Shown: positions 1 to 7,120, counted from the first letter of the stretch. The stretch is DNA of 10,924 nucleotides from Flavobacterium sp. (GCA_030151255.1 JASLED010000005.1:1-10924), one strand, 5' to 3'. Notes: generated by a model not told the origin, from the letters alone. A program made the numbers and translations.

Positions 1-2
1 AA

Positions 3-122
3 ACTTTTGAAGGCTTTAAAACAAGAATTTTAGCGAAAATAACAGCTTTGACATTGATTCAATATATCAATAAATTCATTTTTGATAGACCTATAAATAA
101 TATTAAAAATCAAATCATTTAA
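3..122 (+). mobile_element. C-terminal fragment of an IS982-like transposase, cut by the window edge
   Basis: An open frame runs from the left edge to a TAA at 120-122 and encodes 39 residues beginning TFEGFKTRILAKITAL and ending in a QYINKFIFDRPINNIK-type tail. I recognise this as the C-terminal end of IS982-family transposases common in Flavobacteriaceae, where the FxGFKTR-(I/V)-x-AKITA and QYxN patterns are typical; this is from memory, not a search. The catalytic residues lie outside the window, so whether the element is intact cannot be judged. It converges on the dehydrogenase gene, with stop codons about 20 bp apart. A cellular gene ending is possible, but the match to the family tail is good. 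Confidence 0.7.
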
Positions 123-123
123 T

Positions 124-140
124 TACACCCAACGGGTTAT
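124..140 (+). repeat. Probable right terminal inverted repeat of the IS
   Basis: Two bases after the transposase stop lies an interrupted palindrome, ACCC-AAC-GGGT (127-137), in otherwise AT-rich DNA. IS982-type elements usually end within a few tens of bases of the transposase stop, so this GC-rich motif is the natural candidate for the right end. The exact boundary and any target-site duplication cannot be fixed because the left end is not in the window. Confidence 0.45.
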
Positions 141-142
141 TG

Positions 143-1084
143 TTATAATAATTTTATTTTATCTATAATAGTTTGCGCTAGCTTTTCTTTACTTTCAATT
201 GTCCAACCTGCAATATGTGGTGATAACAATACATTTTTAGCCTGAATTAAATATTGCATCGGCTCAGGTAAGCTGTTATCTGAAAACATATTTTCAAAAG
301 ATGATTTTTCGTATTCCAAAACATCTAATCCGGCTCCTTTTATCTTACCTGATTGCAAGGCTGTAACTAAATCTGCAGTATTCACAGATTTTCCTCTGGC
401 GGTATTAATAAACCAAAATGGTTTTTTAAATCCATTTATAAATTTACTATTTACCATATTTAATGTTTCAGGCGTTTCAGGTGTGTGTAAGCTTAGAATA
501 TCAGTTTGTTCAAATAATTCTTCTAAGCTAACTTGCTGTGCGTATTGATTAGAAAGCCCTTCTTTAATATCATAAAAAATCACTTTACAATTAAAGCCTT
601 GTAGACGTTTAGCAAAAGCATTTCCCATATTTCCATAACCAACTATTCCAACAGTTTTTCCTTCAATTTCAATCCCTCTGTTAGCTTCTCTTAACCAAAT
701 TCCGTTTCGTACTTCTTGATCTACAAGCGATAATTTATTCATTAAGTTCAATAACATACCTAATGCGTGCTCGCCCACAGCGGTTCTGTTTCCTTCTGGT
801 GCAGCAATTAAGTTAATTCCTTTACTTTGAGCATAATTACAATCAATATTTTCTAATCCAGCACCTACACGGCCGATGAATTTTAAATTTGTAGCTTTTT
901 CTAAAAAAGAACGATCAATTTTAAACCTACTTCGAATAATGATTCCTTCATAATCTGCAATAGATTCTTCTATTTTTTCTTTAGAATCGGTATAGTTTTC
1001 TACATTGGTATATCCTATTTGTGCTAGCTGAATCATCATTAACGGGTGATTACTATCAATATGTAATACTTTTTTTGTGCTCAT
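143..1084 (-). CDS. NAD-dependent D-2-hydroxyacid dehydrogenase (phosphoglycerate dehydrogenase-like)
   Basis: This 313-residue protein belongs to the D-isomer-specific 2-hydroxyacid dehydrogenases, cytosolic enzymes that interconvert 2-hydroxy and 2-keto acids with NAD(H). The Rossmann motif GYGNMG is at 149-154, and an Asp at 172, at the end of the second strand, favours NAD over NADP. The catalytic triad is visible as Arg230 (NTARG), Glu259 and His290 (SPHIAGW). The Arg-Glu spacing of 29 equals that of E. coli SerA, while Glu-His is about 8 residues longer. There is no C-terminal ACT domain, so it is the short form. Many relatives are annotated as SerA, but the substrate cannot be told from sequence. 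I chose the ATG at 1082-1084 over a TTG two codons upstream. It is the last gene of the operon, 12 bp after mgtE. No terminator is seen before the IS remnant. Confidence 0.9.
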   Translation of the reverse strand: MSTKKVLHIDSNHPLMMIQLAQIGYTNVENYTDSKEKIEESIADYEGIIIRSRFKIDRSFLEKATNLKFIGRVGAGLENIDCNYAQSKGINLIAAPEGNRTAVGEHALGMLLNLMNKLSLVDQEVRNGIWLREANRGIEIEGKTVGIVGYGNMGNAFAKRLQGFNCKVIFYDIKEGLSNQYAQQVSLEELFEQTDILSLHTPETPETLNMVNSKFINGFKKPFWFINTARGKSVNTADLVTALQSGKIKGAGLDVLEYEKSSFENMFSDNSLPEPMQYLIQAKNVLLSPHIAGWTIESKEKLAQTIIDKIKLL

Positions 1085-1096
1085 AAACAATGTGTT

Positions 1097-2449
1097 TTAA
1101 AAACCTAAAATCACTTTTGCAATCGAAAAATAAATTAAAATACCAAAGATATCATTACTTGTTGTAATAAATGGACCAGTAGCTAAGGCGGGATCTATAC
1201 CATATTTATTTAATAAAATAGGAACAAATGTGCCTATTAAACTTGCTATAATAATAACACTTATTAGAGCAATAGAAACTGTTATACCTATTATATAATC
1301 TACTCCAAGTAAAAAATGACTTCCAAGCATTAATAAAATGGCTAATAAAAATCCATTTAATAAACTTAAAGAAACTTCTTTGGTTAATCTTGAAAAAATT
1401 GAACCTGAAATGGTATTGTTTGCCAATCCTTGTACAATAATTGCTGAAGATTGTACTCCAACATTTCCAGCCATTGCTGCAATTAATGGAGTAAAGAAAA
1501 ATAAAATTCCATATTTTTCCATCGCATCTTCAAAACTTCTAGATACGTTTACTGCCACAAAACCACCAATCATTGCTAAAACTAACCAAGGTAATCTAGC
1601 TCTGGTAAGCGTTAAAATACTATCATTTGTGTCTACATCCTGAGAAATACCTGCTGCTAATTGATAATCTTTATCAGCTTCTTCTTTAATTACGTCAACA
1701 ATATCATCAATGGTAACTCTACCAACAAGTCGGCCCATTTCGTCAACAACAGGAATTGCTTCTAAGTCGTATTTTTGCATAATACGGGCAACTTCTGTAT
1801 TTTCAGTATCAACTTTAACGCTGTCTACTTTTGGAATATAAACGTTGCTAATATGTGTTGTGGTAGATGAAGTTAATAAATCTTTCAAAGAAAGTCTTCC
1901 TTTTAATCTTCCATCATTATCTACCACGTAAATAGAATGTACTCTAGAAACATGTTCGGCTTGCTTACGCATTTCTTTTACACAAGTAAGTACCGACCAA
2001 TTTTCGTTTACAGAAACAAATTCTTTTGCCATTAAACCTCCAGCGGTATCTTCATCATAGCGCAATAACTCTACAATATCTTTGGCATGATCAACGTCTT
2101 CTAGCTCAAGAAGTACTTCTTCTTTTCTTTTTTCCGATAATTCGGCAATGATATCTGCAGCGTCATCGGTATCTAATTCGTCTAATTCTTCTGCAATTTC
2201 TTTGGGCGATAAAGACATTAAGATTTTTTCTCGTAAGTCTTCATCTAATTCTAGTAATATTTCGGCAGTAACCTCGCTATCCAATATGTTGAAAATGTAA
2301 ATAGCATCTTCAGCATGCAACTCGTTCATTATTTCTGCAATATCGGCAGCGTGAAAATCTTTTAAGATTTCCAGTAATTCAGCTTCATTATTTGCTAAAA
2401 TAAGTTCCTCAATTTGTTGGATAGATTCGTTACTGATTTTAAACTCCAT
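1097..2449 (-). CDS. mgtE: Magnesium channel/transporter MgtE
   Basis: The 450-residue protein has full MgtE architecture. A helical, acidic N-domain (about 15-135) and a tandem CBS pair (about 138-258) form the cytosolic Mg2+ sensor. A membrane domain of about five helices (about 285-450) forms the dimeric inner-membrane pore. Family hallmarks are AGNVGVQSS at about 327-335 and the last-helix stretch DPALATGPFITTSND, whose Asp433 matches the pore aspartate (Asp432) of the Thermus thermophilus protein. The N- and CBS domains are rich in Asp/Glu, as expected for Mg2+ sensing that closes the channel at high internal Mg2+. The start codon lies inside the end of rsmA (11-bp overlap), which implies translational coupling. 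That leaves no room for a dedicated Mg2+ riboswitch directly upstream. Confidence 0.97.
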   Translation of the reverse strand: MEFKISNESIQQIEELILANNEAELLEILKDFHAADIAEIMNELHAEDAIYIFNILDSEVTAEILLELDEDLREKILMSLSPKEIAEELDELDTDDAADIIAELSEKRKEEVLLELEDVDHAKDIVELLRYDEDTAGGLMAKEFVSVNENWSVLTCVKEMRKQAEHVSRVHSIYVVDNDGRLKGRLSLKDLLTSSTTTHISNVYIPKVDSVKVDTENTEVARIMQKYDLEAIPVVDEMGRLVGRVTIDDIVDVIKEEADKDYQLAAGISQDVDTNDSILTLTRARLPWLVLAMIGGFVAVNVSRSFEDAMEKYGILFFFTPLIAAMAGNVGVQSSAIIVQGLANNTISGSIFSRLTKEVSLSLLNGFLLAILLMLGSHFLLGVDYIIGITVSIALISVIIIASLIGTFVPILLNKYGIDPALATGPFITTSNDIFGILIYFSIAKVILGF

Positions 2450-3218
2450 ATGTTTCTACCTTTTTTGTAATTTCAATAAAATCTTCAACACTCAATTGCT
2501 CTGGACGCAAATTGAAAATATCTTCTGCTCTAATTTCTTCAGGTAAGTTAAAACCTTTTAAACTATTTCGAAGTGTTTTTCTTCTTTGGTTAAAAGCTCC
2601 TTTTACCACAGAAAAGAATAATTTTTCACTTACTGGCAATGAGTAGTTTTCTTTTCTGCGCATTCTCATTACTCCCGATTTTACTTTTGGAGGAGGATTG
2701 AATACATGTTCGGATACGGTAAATAAATATTCTGTATCGTAAAAGGCTTGTGTTAATACCGAAAGAATACCATATGCTTTACTTCCTTTTTTTTCACAGA
2801 TACGCTCAGCAACTTCTTTTTGAAACATTCCTGAAAACTCAGGAATATAATCGCGGAGCTCCAAAGCTCTAAAAACAATTTGTGTGGAAATGTTATAAGG
2901 AAAGTTTCCAATAACCGCAAAGGGCTCTTTGTTGAAAGCTTCGGTGATATTAAATTTTAGAAAATCTTGTGCAAAAATATGATTGTGCAATTTTGGGTAA
3001 TGTTGGTTTAGGTAATCTACCGATTCATTGTCGATTTCAACTACAAATGTTTCAGTTGGTTTATCTAAAATATATTTTGTCAAAACTCCCATACCTGGAC
3101 CTATTTCCAATACTTTGTTATATCCTTCTAAAGTTAAGGTATCTGCAATTCTCTTGGCAACGTTTTCGTCGGTTAAGAAGTGCTGACCTAAATGCTTTTT
3201 TGCTTTTACTTTATCCAT
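2439..3218 (-). CDS. rsmA: 16S rRNA adenine(1518)-N6/adenine(1519)-N6-dimethyltransferase
   Basis: RsmA (KsgA) dimethylates two adjacent adenines in the 3'-terminal hairpin of 16S rRNA late in 30S assembly, using S-adenosylmethionine; its loss classically gives kasugamycin resistance. The 259-residue protein starts with the conserved KKxLGQHFL segment. It has SAM motif I EIGPGMG (38-44), the ribose-binding acidic residue in VEID (Glu61), and catalytic motif IV NFPY (105-108), where many bacteria have NLPY. FNPPPKVKSGV (173-183) and the C-terminal helical domain with FNQRRKTLRNSL (209-220) are also present. Length is normal. It starts 17 bp after the DUF4286-like gene and overlaps mgtE by 11 bp. 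Confidence 0.97.
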   Translation of the reverse strand: MDKVKAKKHLGQHFLTDENVAKRIADTLTLEGYNKVLEIGPGMGVLTKYILDKPTETFVVEIDNESVDYLNQHYPKLHNHIFAQDFLKFNITEAFNKEPFAVIGNFPYNISTQIVFRALELRDYIPEFSGMFQKEVAERICEKKGSKAYGILSVLTQAFYDTEYLFTVSEHVFNPPPKVKSGVMRMRRKENYSLPVSEKLFFSVVKGAFNQRRKTLRNSLKGFNLPEEIRAEDIFNLRPEQLSVEDFIEITKKVETYGV

Positions 3219-3235
3219 TGTATCTATGAAGTTTT

Positions 3236-3547
3236 TTAGTGTTCGCTTATTAATTGTAGCTCTGTTTTAAATGTTAGCATCAATTCGCCAAATTTTTTGC
3301 GTGCTTCATTTTCAAAATGATCAAAATATTCGCGGTAATATTGATCTAATTTTGCTCTATCATCTGTTTCAAATTGAATAGAATAGGTTTGTCCGCCCAT
3401 TTCTTCTTCTATTAAAACTTTTATTATTCTTGCTTTGTTAAACAATTTAGAGGCTAAAATGCCAGGAATATAATATTCTTTAACCCATGTCATCCATTGA
3501 TCATGAACGCTTTCGTGAATATTAATTGTAATGTTATATATAATCAT
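3236..3547 (-). CDS. DUF4286-like small protein of unknown function
   Basis: This small cytosolic protein of 103 residues begins MIIYNITINIHESVHDQW. It matches, as I remember it, the DUF4286 family of Bacteroidota, which starts MIIYNVTxNIxxxVxxxW and carries a VEEEMGGxTYSxQ segment (here at about residues 60-72). The alternating strand-helix pattern suggests a ferredoxin-like alpha/beta fold. No catalytic residues are evident and no function is known to me. An upstream in-frame start would add 15 residues, but that extension is hydrophobic, runs into the serS terminator and is not family-like, so I use the ATG at 3545-3547. It is the first gene of the operon with rsmA, mgtE and the dehydrogenase. 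No convincing promoter is visible in front of it. Confidence 0.85.
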   Translation of the reverse strand: MIIYNITINIHESVHDQWMTWVKEYYIPGILASKLFNKARIIKVLIEEEMGGQTYSIQFETDDRAKLDQYYREYFDHFENEARKKFGELMLTFKTELQLISEH

Positions 3548-3581
3548 AATTTTGATATTAAATGAAATCTGAAAAGATAAA

Positions 3582-3619
3582 AAAAGCACCAAGTATCACA
3601 TGTTGGATTTGGTGCTTTT
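3582..3619 (-). terminator. Rho-independent terminator of serS
   Basis: Arms AAAAGCACCAA (3582-3592) and TTGGTGCTTTT (3609-3619) pair perfectly over 11 bp around a 16-nt loop. Read on the minus strand the hairpin is followed by a run of seven T, as expected for a terminator just after the serS stop. It separates serS from the DUF4286-rsmA-mgtE operon, although read-through is possible because no strong promoter follows it. Confidence 0.88.
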
Positions 3620-3645
3620 CATATAATCGTTTCTATTTATTTGTA

Positions 3646-4917
3646 TTAATCAATGATATCAAATCCTGTATAAGGTCTCAATACTTCAGGTATAACAATA
3701 CCTTCAGGAGTTTGATAATTTTCTAAAATACCTGCCAATACACGAGGTAATGCCAATGAACTACCGTTTAATGTATGTGCCAATTGGTTTTTACCACTAG
3801 CATCTCTATAACGCAATTTTAAACGATTTGCTTGAAATGTTTCAAAGTTAGAGACTGAACTAATTTCTAACCACCTGTCTTGTGCTGTTGAAAATACTTC
3901 AAAGTCATATGTTAAAGCCGCTGTAAAGCCCATATCTCCACCACAAAGTCTCAAAATACGGTAAGGTAATTTAAGTTCGTGTAGCAATTCTTGTACATGT
4001 TCTACCATTCCATTCAATGCTTCGTAAGATTTTTCAGGATGTTCAATACGAACAATCTCTACTTTATCAAACTGGTGTAAGCGGTTTAATCCTCTTACGT
4101 GCGCACCATAAGAACCGGCTTCTCTACGGAAACATGGTGTATAACCTGTACATAAAACCGGAAAGTCACTTTCTTGTAAAATAACATCTCTAAACATATT
4201 GGTAATTGGCACTTCTGCAGTTGGAATTAAATATAAGTCATCCGCAGTTGAATGATACATTTGTCCTTCCTTATCTGGTAATTGGCCTGTTCCAAATCCA
4301 GATGCTTCATTAACTAAATGTGGCACTTGGTATTCTTTGTATCCTGCTGCTGTATTTTTATCTAAGAAATACGAAATTAAGGCACGTTGTAAACGAGCAC
4401 CTTTTCCTTTATAAACTGGAAAACCGGCACCTGTAATTTTGTTACCTAATTCAAAATCAATTAAATCATATTTTTTGGCCAATTCCCAATGTGGTAATGC
4501 TCCTTCGTGCAATGTTGGAATTTCTCCATGTTCGTGCACTGTAAGGTTATCTTCTGCATCTTTTCCTGCAGGAACAATGTCTGCTGGTATGTTTGGAATT
4601 GTATATAATTTTTCGTTTAAATCTGTTGATATTTTATTTAACTGCTCAGTAAATTCTTTGCTTTGCTCGCGTAAGTTCGATGTTTTTTCTTTGATAAGTT
4701 CTGCTTTAGCTTTCTCACCATTTTTCATCAACTCACCAATACTTTTGGATAGCTTGTTGGATTCTGCTAAAACATTATCAAGTTCAACTTGCTTTGCTCT
4801 TCTTTGTTCATCCAAAGTAAGCACTTCATTTAGCAATTCTGCAACATCAAGATTTCTTTTAGCCAAGCCTTTAATCACTTGCTCTTGATTTTCTCTAATA
4901 AAAGCTATCTGCAACAT
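3646..4917 (-). CDS. serS: Seryl-tRNA synthetase
   Basis: SerS charges tRNA-Ser (and tRNA-Sec where present) with serine through a seryl-adenylate. The 423-residue protein has the N-terminal long coiled-coil arm (about 28-105, rich in Lys/Glu/Leu) that grips the tRNA extra arm, followed by a class II catalytic core. Visible motifs are TAEVP (233-237, serine pocket), motif 2 with PCFRREAGSYG (261-271, Arg264/Arg265/Glu266), and motif 3 NGSSLALPRVLAGILENYQ (384-402, Arg392). Length and start are standard for bacterial SerS. It is monocistronic by the look of it: a -7-like element lies just upstream and a strong hairpin just downstream. It is divergent from rseP. Confidence 0.98.
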   Translation of the reverse strand: MLQIAFIRENQEQVIKGLAKRNLDVAELLNEVLTLDEQRRAKQVELDNVLAESNKLSKSIGELMKNGEKAKAELIKEKTSNLREQSKEFTEQLNKISTDLNEKLYTIPNIPADIVPAGKDAEDNLTVHEHGEIPTLHEGALPHWELAKKYDLIDFELGNKITGAGFPVYKGKGARLQRALISYFLDKNTAAGYKEYQVPHLVNEASGFGTGQLPDKEGQMYHSTADDLYLIPTAEVPITNMFRDVILQESDFPVLCTGYTPCFRREAGSYGAHVRGLNRLHQFDKVEIVRIEHPEKSYEALNGMVEHVQELLHELKLPYRILRLCGGDMGFTAALTYDFEVFSTAQDRWLEISSVSNFETFQANRLKLRYRDASGKNQLAHTLNGSSLALPRVLAGILENYQTPEGIVIPEVLRPYTGFDIID

Positions 4918-4943
4918 ATTTATAAAATAATTGTTTAATAGAA

Positions 4944-4951
4944 CAAAGTTA
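4944..4951 (-). promoter_or_regulatory. Candidate serS promoter (-7 element)
   Basis: On the minus strand this reads TAACTTTG, a perfect match to the Bacteroidota -7 consensus TANNTTTG, about 26 bp before the serS ATG. No clear TTTG is found 19 bp upstream, so support rests on the -7 element and its position. Confidence 0.5.
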
Positions 4952-5014
4952 GAAAATACTTTTTTATTATGGGCTATTTTGTTGCATTTTACTCTGTTTA
5001 GTTTTATTTCTTCT

Positions 5015-5046
5015 CATTTTATTCCATCATTTTTATAAAATGGAAT
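5015..5046. repeat. Overlapping inverted repeats in the serS-rseP intergenic region
   Basis: CATTTTAT (5015-5022) pairs with ATAAAATG (5035-5042), and ATTCCAT (5021-5027) pairs with ATGGAAT (5040-5046). The two perfect inverted repeats interlock. The site sits about 65-95 bp upstream of the rseP -7 element and about 65-95 bp upstream of that of serS. There is no adjacent T-run in the sense needed for either gene, so an operator or chance AT-rich symmetry is likelier than a terminator. Confidence 0.35.
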
Positions 5047-5109
5047 GCTCTTTTAGAAACTTATAAAAATAGTTTGATTAAAAAAAGGGATTTAGTTCAA
5101 CTAATATTT

Positions 5110-5117
5110 TATTTTTG
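5110..5117 (+). promoter_or_regulatory. Candidate rseP promoter (-7 element)
   Basis: TATTTTTG fits TANNTTTG and lies 34 bp before the rseP ATG, giving a short 5' leader. The -33 position is only AT-rich, with no TTTG at the ideal 19-bp spacing. Confidence 0.5.
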
Positions 5118-5151
5118 TCGTTAATATGTAGTTAGTAACTAAAAAATTAAA

Positions 5152-6501
5152 ATGGATATACTGATTAAACTTTCTCAATTTTTATTGAGCTTATCATTTT
5201 TGATTATTCTTCACGAATTAGGGCATTTTATTCCCGCGAAGTTGTTTAAAACAAGAGTAGAAAAGTTTTATTTATTCTTCGATGTGAAGTTTTCTTTGTT
5301 TAAGAAAAAAATTGGAGAAACAGTTTATGGAATTGGATGGTTGCCTTTGGGTGGATATGTGAAGATTTCTGGAATGGTGGATGAGAGCATGGATACCGAG
5401 CAATTAAAAAGCGAGCCGCAGCCTTGGGAATTTCGTTCAAAACCAGCTTGGCAACGATTAATTATCATGCTTGGTGGAGTTATTGTAAACTTTATTTTAG
5501 CATTCGTTATTTTTATTGGAATGACTTATTTCTATGGTGATTCGTATATTTCTAATAAAGATTTGAATGCTGGTGTTTGGGTAAAATCACCTATTTTATT
5601 AGAAGCAGGAATGAAAAGTGGAGATAAAATCTTGGCTGTTGACGGAAAAAATATTCCACATTACAATGATTTGGGTTATGCCATTATGATGGGGCATAAT
5701 GTTGAAATTGAGCGTAATGGAATAAAAGAAGAAATTCAGCTGCCTGTAAATTTATTAGGTCAAATGAGCGATACTAAAGGAGGCGGATTAATTGGTTTGC
5801 GTTTACCTTTTATTGTTGTTGGATTTGCCGATGATGTACAAAGTAATGCTTCAGAAGTATTGAAAGAAAAGGATATTATTAAAAGTATAAATGGTATTTC
5901 TACAAAATATGTTGATGAAGTTCAAGCAGAAACAGTAAAGTTTAAAGATCAAAATATTACTGTAGTTGTTGATAGAGATGGAAAAGATGTTACTTTAGAT
6001 CTTAAAACAGATGCTAACGGTAAACTTGGGGTTTATCCAGCACCTGCATTAACTATCGAAACTATTCAGAAAATGAATTTGTATAATATCAGTCAAGAAC
6101 ATTATTCATTAGCTCAGTCTATTCCTGTTGGAATTGAGAAAGGGATAGATAAAATAGGCGGATATCTTCAGCAATTAAAGAAAATTATAAAGCCAGAAAC
6201 AGGTGCTTATAAAGGAGTAGGAGGATTTAAGGCAATTTACGATGTGTTTCCTTCTGTTTGGAGCTGGGAATATTTTTGGAACGTTACGGCTTTGTTGTCA
6301 ATAATGTTAGGTGTAATGAATTTACTGCCAATTCCTGCGTTAGATGGAGGACATGTAATGTTTTTATTATATGAAATGATTTCTGGTAGAAAACCAAGTG
6401 ATAAGTTTTTAGAAAATGCGCAAATGGTTGGTTTCTTTTTACTTATAGCATTAATGCTGTTTGCAAACGGAAATGATATTTATAAGGCAATTTTTAAATG
6501 A
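5152..6501 (+). CDS. rseP: RIP metalloprotease RseP (site-2 protease)
   Basis: RseP is an inner-membrane zinc protease that cuts membrane-spanning substrates, typically anti-sigma factors and leftover signal peptides. The 449-residue protein has the zinc-binding HELGH (21-25) in the first membrane helix. A GGYVKISGM segment follows at about 67-75, then a helix at about 98-123. A periplasmic region of about 125-330 contains two PDZ-like domains (for example GVWVKSPILLEAGMKSGDKILAVDG and a second at about 225-280). Near the C-terminus is NLLPIPALDGGH, which supplies the third zinc ligand, followed by a last helix at about 425-442. Length is normal for the family. In Bacteroidota the usual upstream partner is dxr, which is not here. 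No anti-sigma factor gene is nearby, so the substrate is unknown. Confidence 0.96.
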   Translation: MDILIKLSQFLLSLSFLIILHELGHFIPAKLFKTRVEKFYLFFDVKFSLFKKKIGETVYGIGWLPLGGYVKISGMVDESMDTEQLKSEPQPWEFRSKPAWQRLIIMLGGVIVNFILAFVIFIGMTYFYGDSYISNKDLNAGVWVKSPILLEAGMKSGDKILAVDGKNIPHYNDLGYAIMMGHNVEIERNGIKEEIQLPVNLLGQMSDTKGGGLIGLRLPFIVVGFADDVQSNASEVLKEKDIIKSINGISTKYVDEVQAETVKFKDQNITVVVDRDGKDVTLDLKTDANGKLGVYPAPALTIETIQKMNLYNISQEHYSLAQSIPVGIEKGIDKIGGYLQQLKKIIKPETGAYKGVGGFKAIYDVFPSVWSWEYFWNVTALLSIMLGVMNLLPIPALDGGHVMFLLYEMISGRKPSDKFLENAQMVGFFLLIALMLFANGNDIYKAIFK

Positions 6502-6522
6502 TAAAAAAATAAGGCAATAGTG

Positions 6523-6553
6523 CTTGTATAAATCAAAATTGATTTTATCTTTG
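6523..6553 (+). promoter_or_regulatory. Promoter of tRNA-Asn
   Basis: CTTG (6523-6526), a 19-bp spacer and TATCTTTG (6546-6553) match the Bacteroidota sigma-A form TTTG-N19-TANNTTTG with one mismatch. The tRNA begins 24 bp after the -7 element. The spacer contains a short palindrome, AAATCAA/TTGATTT. Confidence 0.75.
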
Positions 6554-6577
6554 CATCGCATTTAAGGTATGATACCT

Positions 6578-6651
6578 TCCTCCTTAGCTCAGTTGGTTAG
6601 AGCATCTGACTGTTAATCAGAGGGTCCTTGGTTCGAGCCCAAGAGGGGGAG
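6578..6651 (+). tRNA. tRNA-Asn(GTT)
   Basis: The cloverleaf folds completely. Acceptor TCCTCCT pairs with AGGGGGA (one T-G wobble), the D-stem is GCTC/GAGC, the anticodon stem TCTGA/TCAGA carries loop CTGTTAA with anticodon GTT, and the T-stem CTTGG/CCAAG carries loop TTCGAGC. The discriminator base is G, as is usual for tRNA-Asn. The 3' CCA is not encoded (GCAA follows), so it must be added by the CCA-adding enzyme. The gene stands alone with its own promoter and terminator. Confidence 0.97.
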
Positions 6652-6653
6652 CA

Positions 6654-6686
6654 AAAAAGTCCTGATTCATTGAATCAGGACTTTTT
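6654..6686 (+). terminator. Bidirectional terminator between tRNA-Asn and the small lipoprotein gene
   Basis: A 15-bp perfect stem (6654-6668 with 6672-6686) closes a 3-nt loop. T-runs follow on both strands (TTTTTGTTTTT on plus, six T on minus), so it can end the tRNA transcript and the convergent lipoprotein transcript. Confidence 0.92.
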
Positions 6687-6712
6687 GTTTTTAGATGTTT
6701 ATTCTAAATTTA

Positions 6713-7096
6713 TTAGAAGTATATATAACTTGATAATTCTTTTCCTTTAGAATTTTTTTGAACAATTACTTCTTTTCCTTTTGTAATTACTACTTTCATT
6801 GTTGACTCTTCATTTGCACCAATTCCATTAGCGTTAAAATAACCATCTTTACCTTCTTTCTTATCGAAGGTTCTAGTCCATTCTTTTACTCCTTCTAAGT
6901 CAATAGATATATTTAGATCTTCTGTATCTTTATCGTAAATATTTAAATTCACATTTTCAATAGTAGAGCCTTCGGAAACAGATACTGTTACTCTATAATC
7001 ACCATTTGATCCAGAATCATTATCTGATTTACTACAAGACATAGTTGATATAGAAACAATTGTACAAATCAACAAAAAATTAATTTTTTTAAACAT
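6713..7096 (-). CDS. Small predicted lipoprotein, function unknown (faintly MmpS-like)
   Basis: The 127-residue protein has a signal peptide with Lys3-Lys4, a hydrophobic stretch to about residue 19 and a lipobox ending STMSC, so Cys21 should be lipidated. The following SKSDNDSGSNGD is a flexible, partly acidic tether of the kind that marks some Bacteroidota lipoproteins for surface export. The mature part (about 34-127) reads as a small beta-sandwich: YRVTVSV, VNLNIYD, VKEWTRTF, STMKVVITKGKEV, SYIYF. The strand order, the tryptophan before the middle strand and the closing Y-F strand resemble MmpS-like periplasmic domains, but only loosely. I do not recognise a specific family. It has its own candidate promoter and shares a terminator with tRNA-Asn. 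Confidence 0.8.
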   Translation of the reverse strand: MFKKINFLLICTIVSISTMSCSKSDNDSGSNGDYRVTVSVSEGSTIENVNLNIYDKDTEDLNISIDLEGVKEWTRTFDKKEGKDGYFNANGIGANEESTMKVVITKGKEVIVQKNSKGKELSSYIYF

Positions 7097-7120
7097 AATT
7101 TATCTTTTTAAGAATGGTTT

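Noticed and set aside
1338..1643. 101-codon plus-strand open frame opposite mgtE
   Set aside because: It lies wholly inside mgtE, antisense, and its translation is low-complexity with no domain or start-site support; mgtE itself is unmistakable.
2400..2500. Mg2+-responsive leader or riboswitch upstream of mgtE
   Set aside because: The mgtE start overlaps the rsmA coding end, leaving no untranslated leader.
2969..3229. 86-codon plus-strand open frame across rsmA
   Set aside because: Antisense to conserved rsmA motifs; no independent support.
3548..3592. 15-residue N-terminal extension of the DUF4286-like protein
   Set aside because: The extra residues overlap the serS terminator stem and do not fit the family start MIIYN.
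4439..4888. 149-codon plus-strand open frame opposite the serS coiled-coil region
   Set aside because: Ser/Phe-rich product typical of the complement of a Lys/Glu-rich coiled coil; no family features.
6530..6545. Palindrome AAATCAA-AA-TTGATTT considered as an rseP terminator
   Set aside because: All-AT-rich short stem with a tiny loop and no T-run; it lies in the spacer of the tRNA-Asn promoter. Noted there instead.
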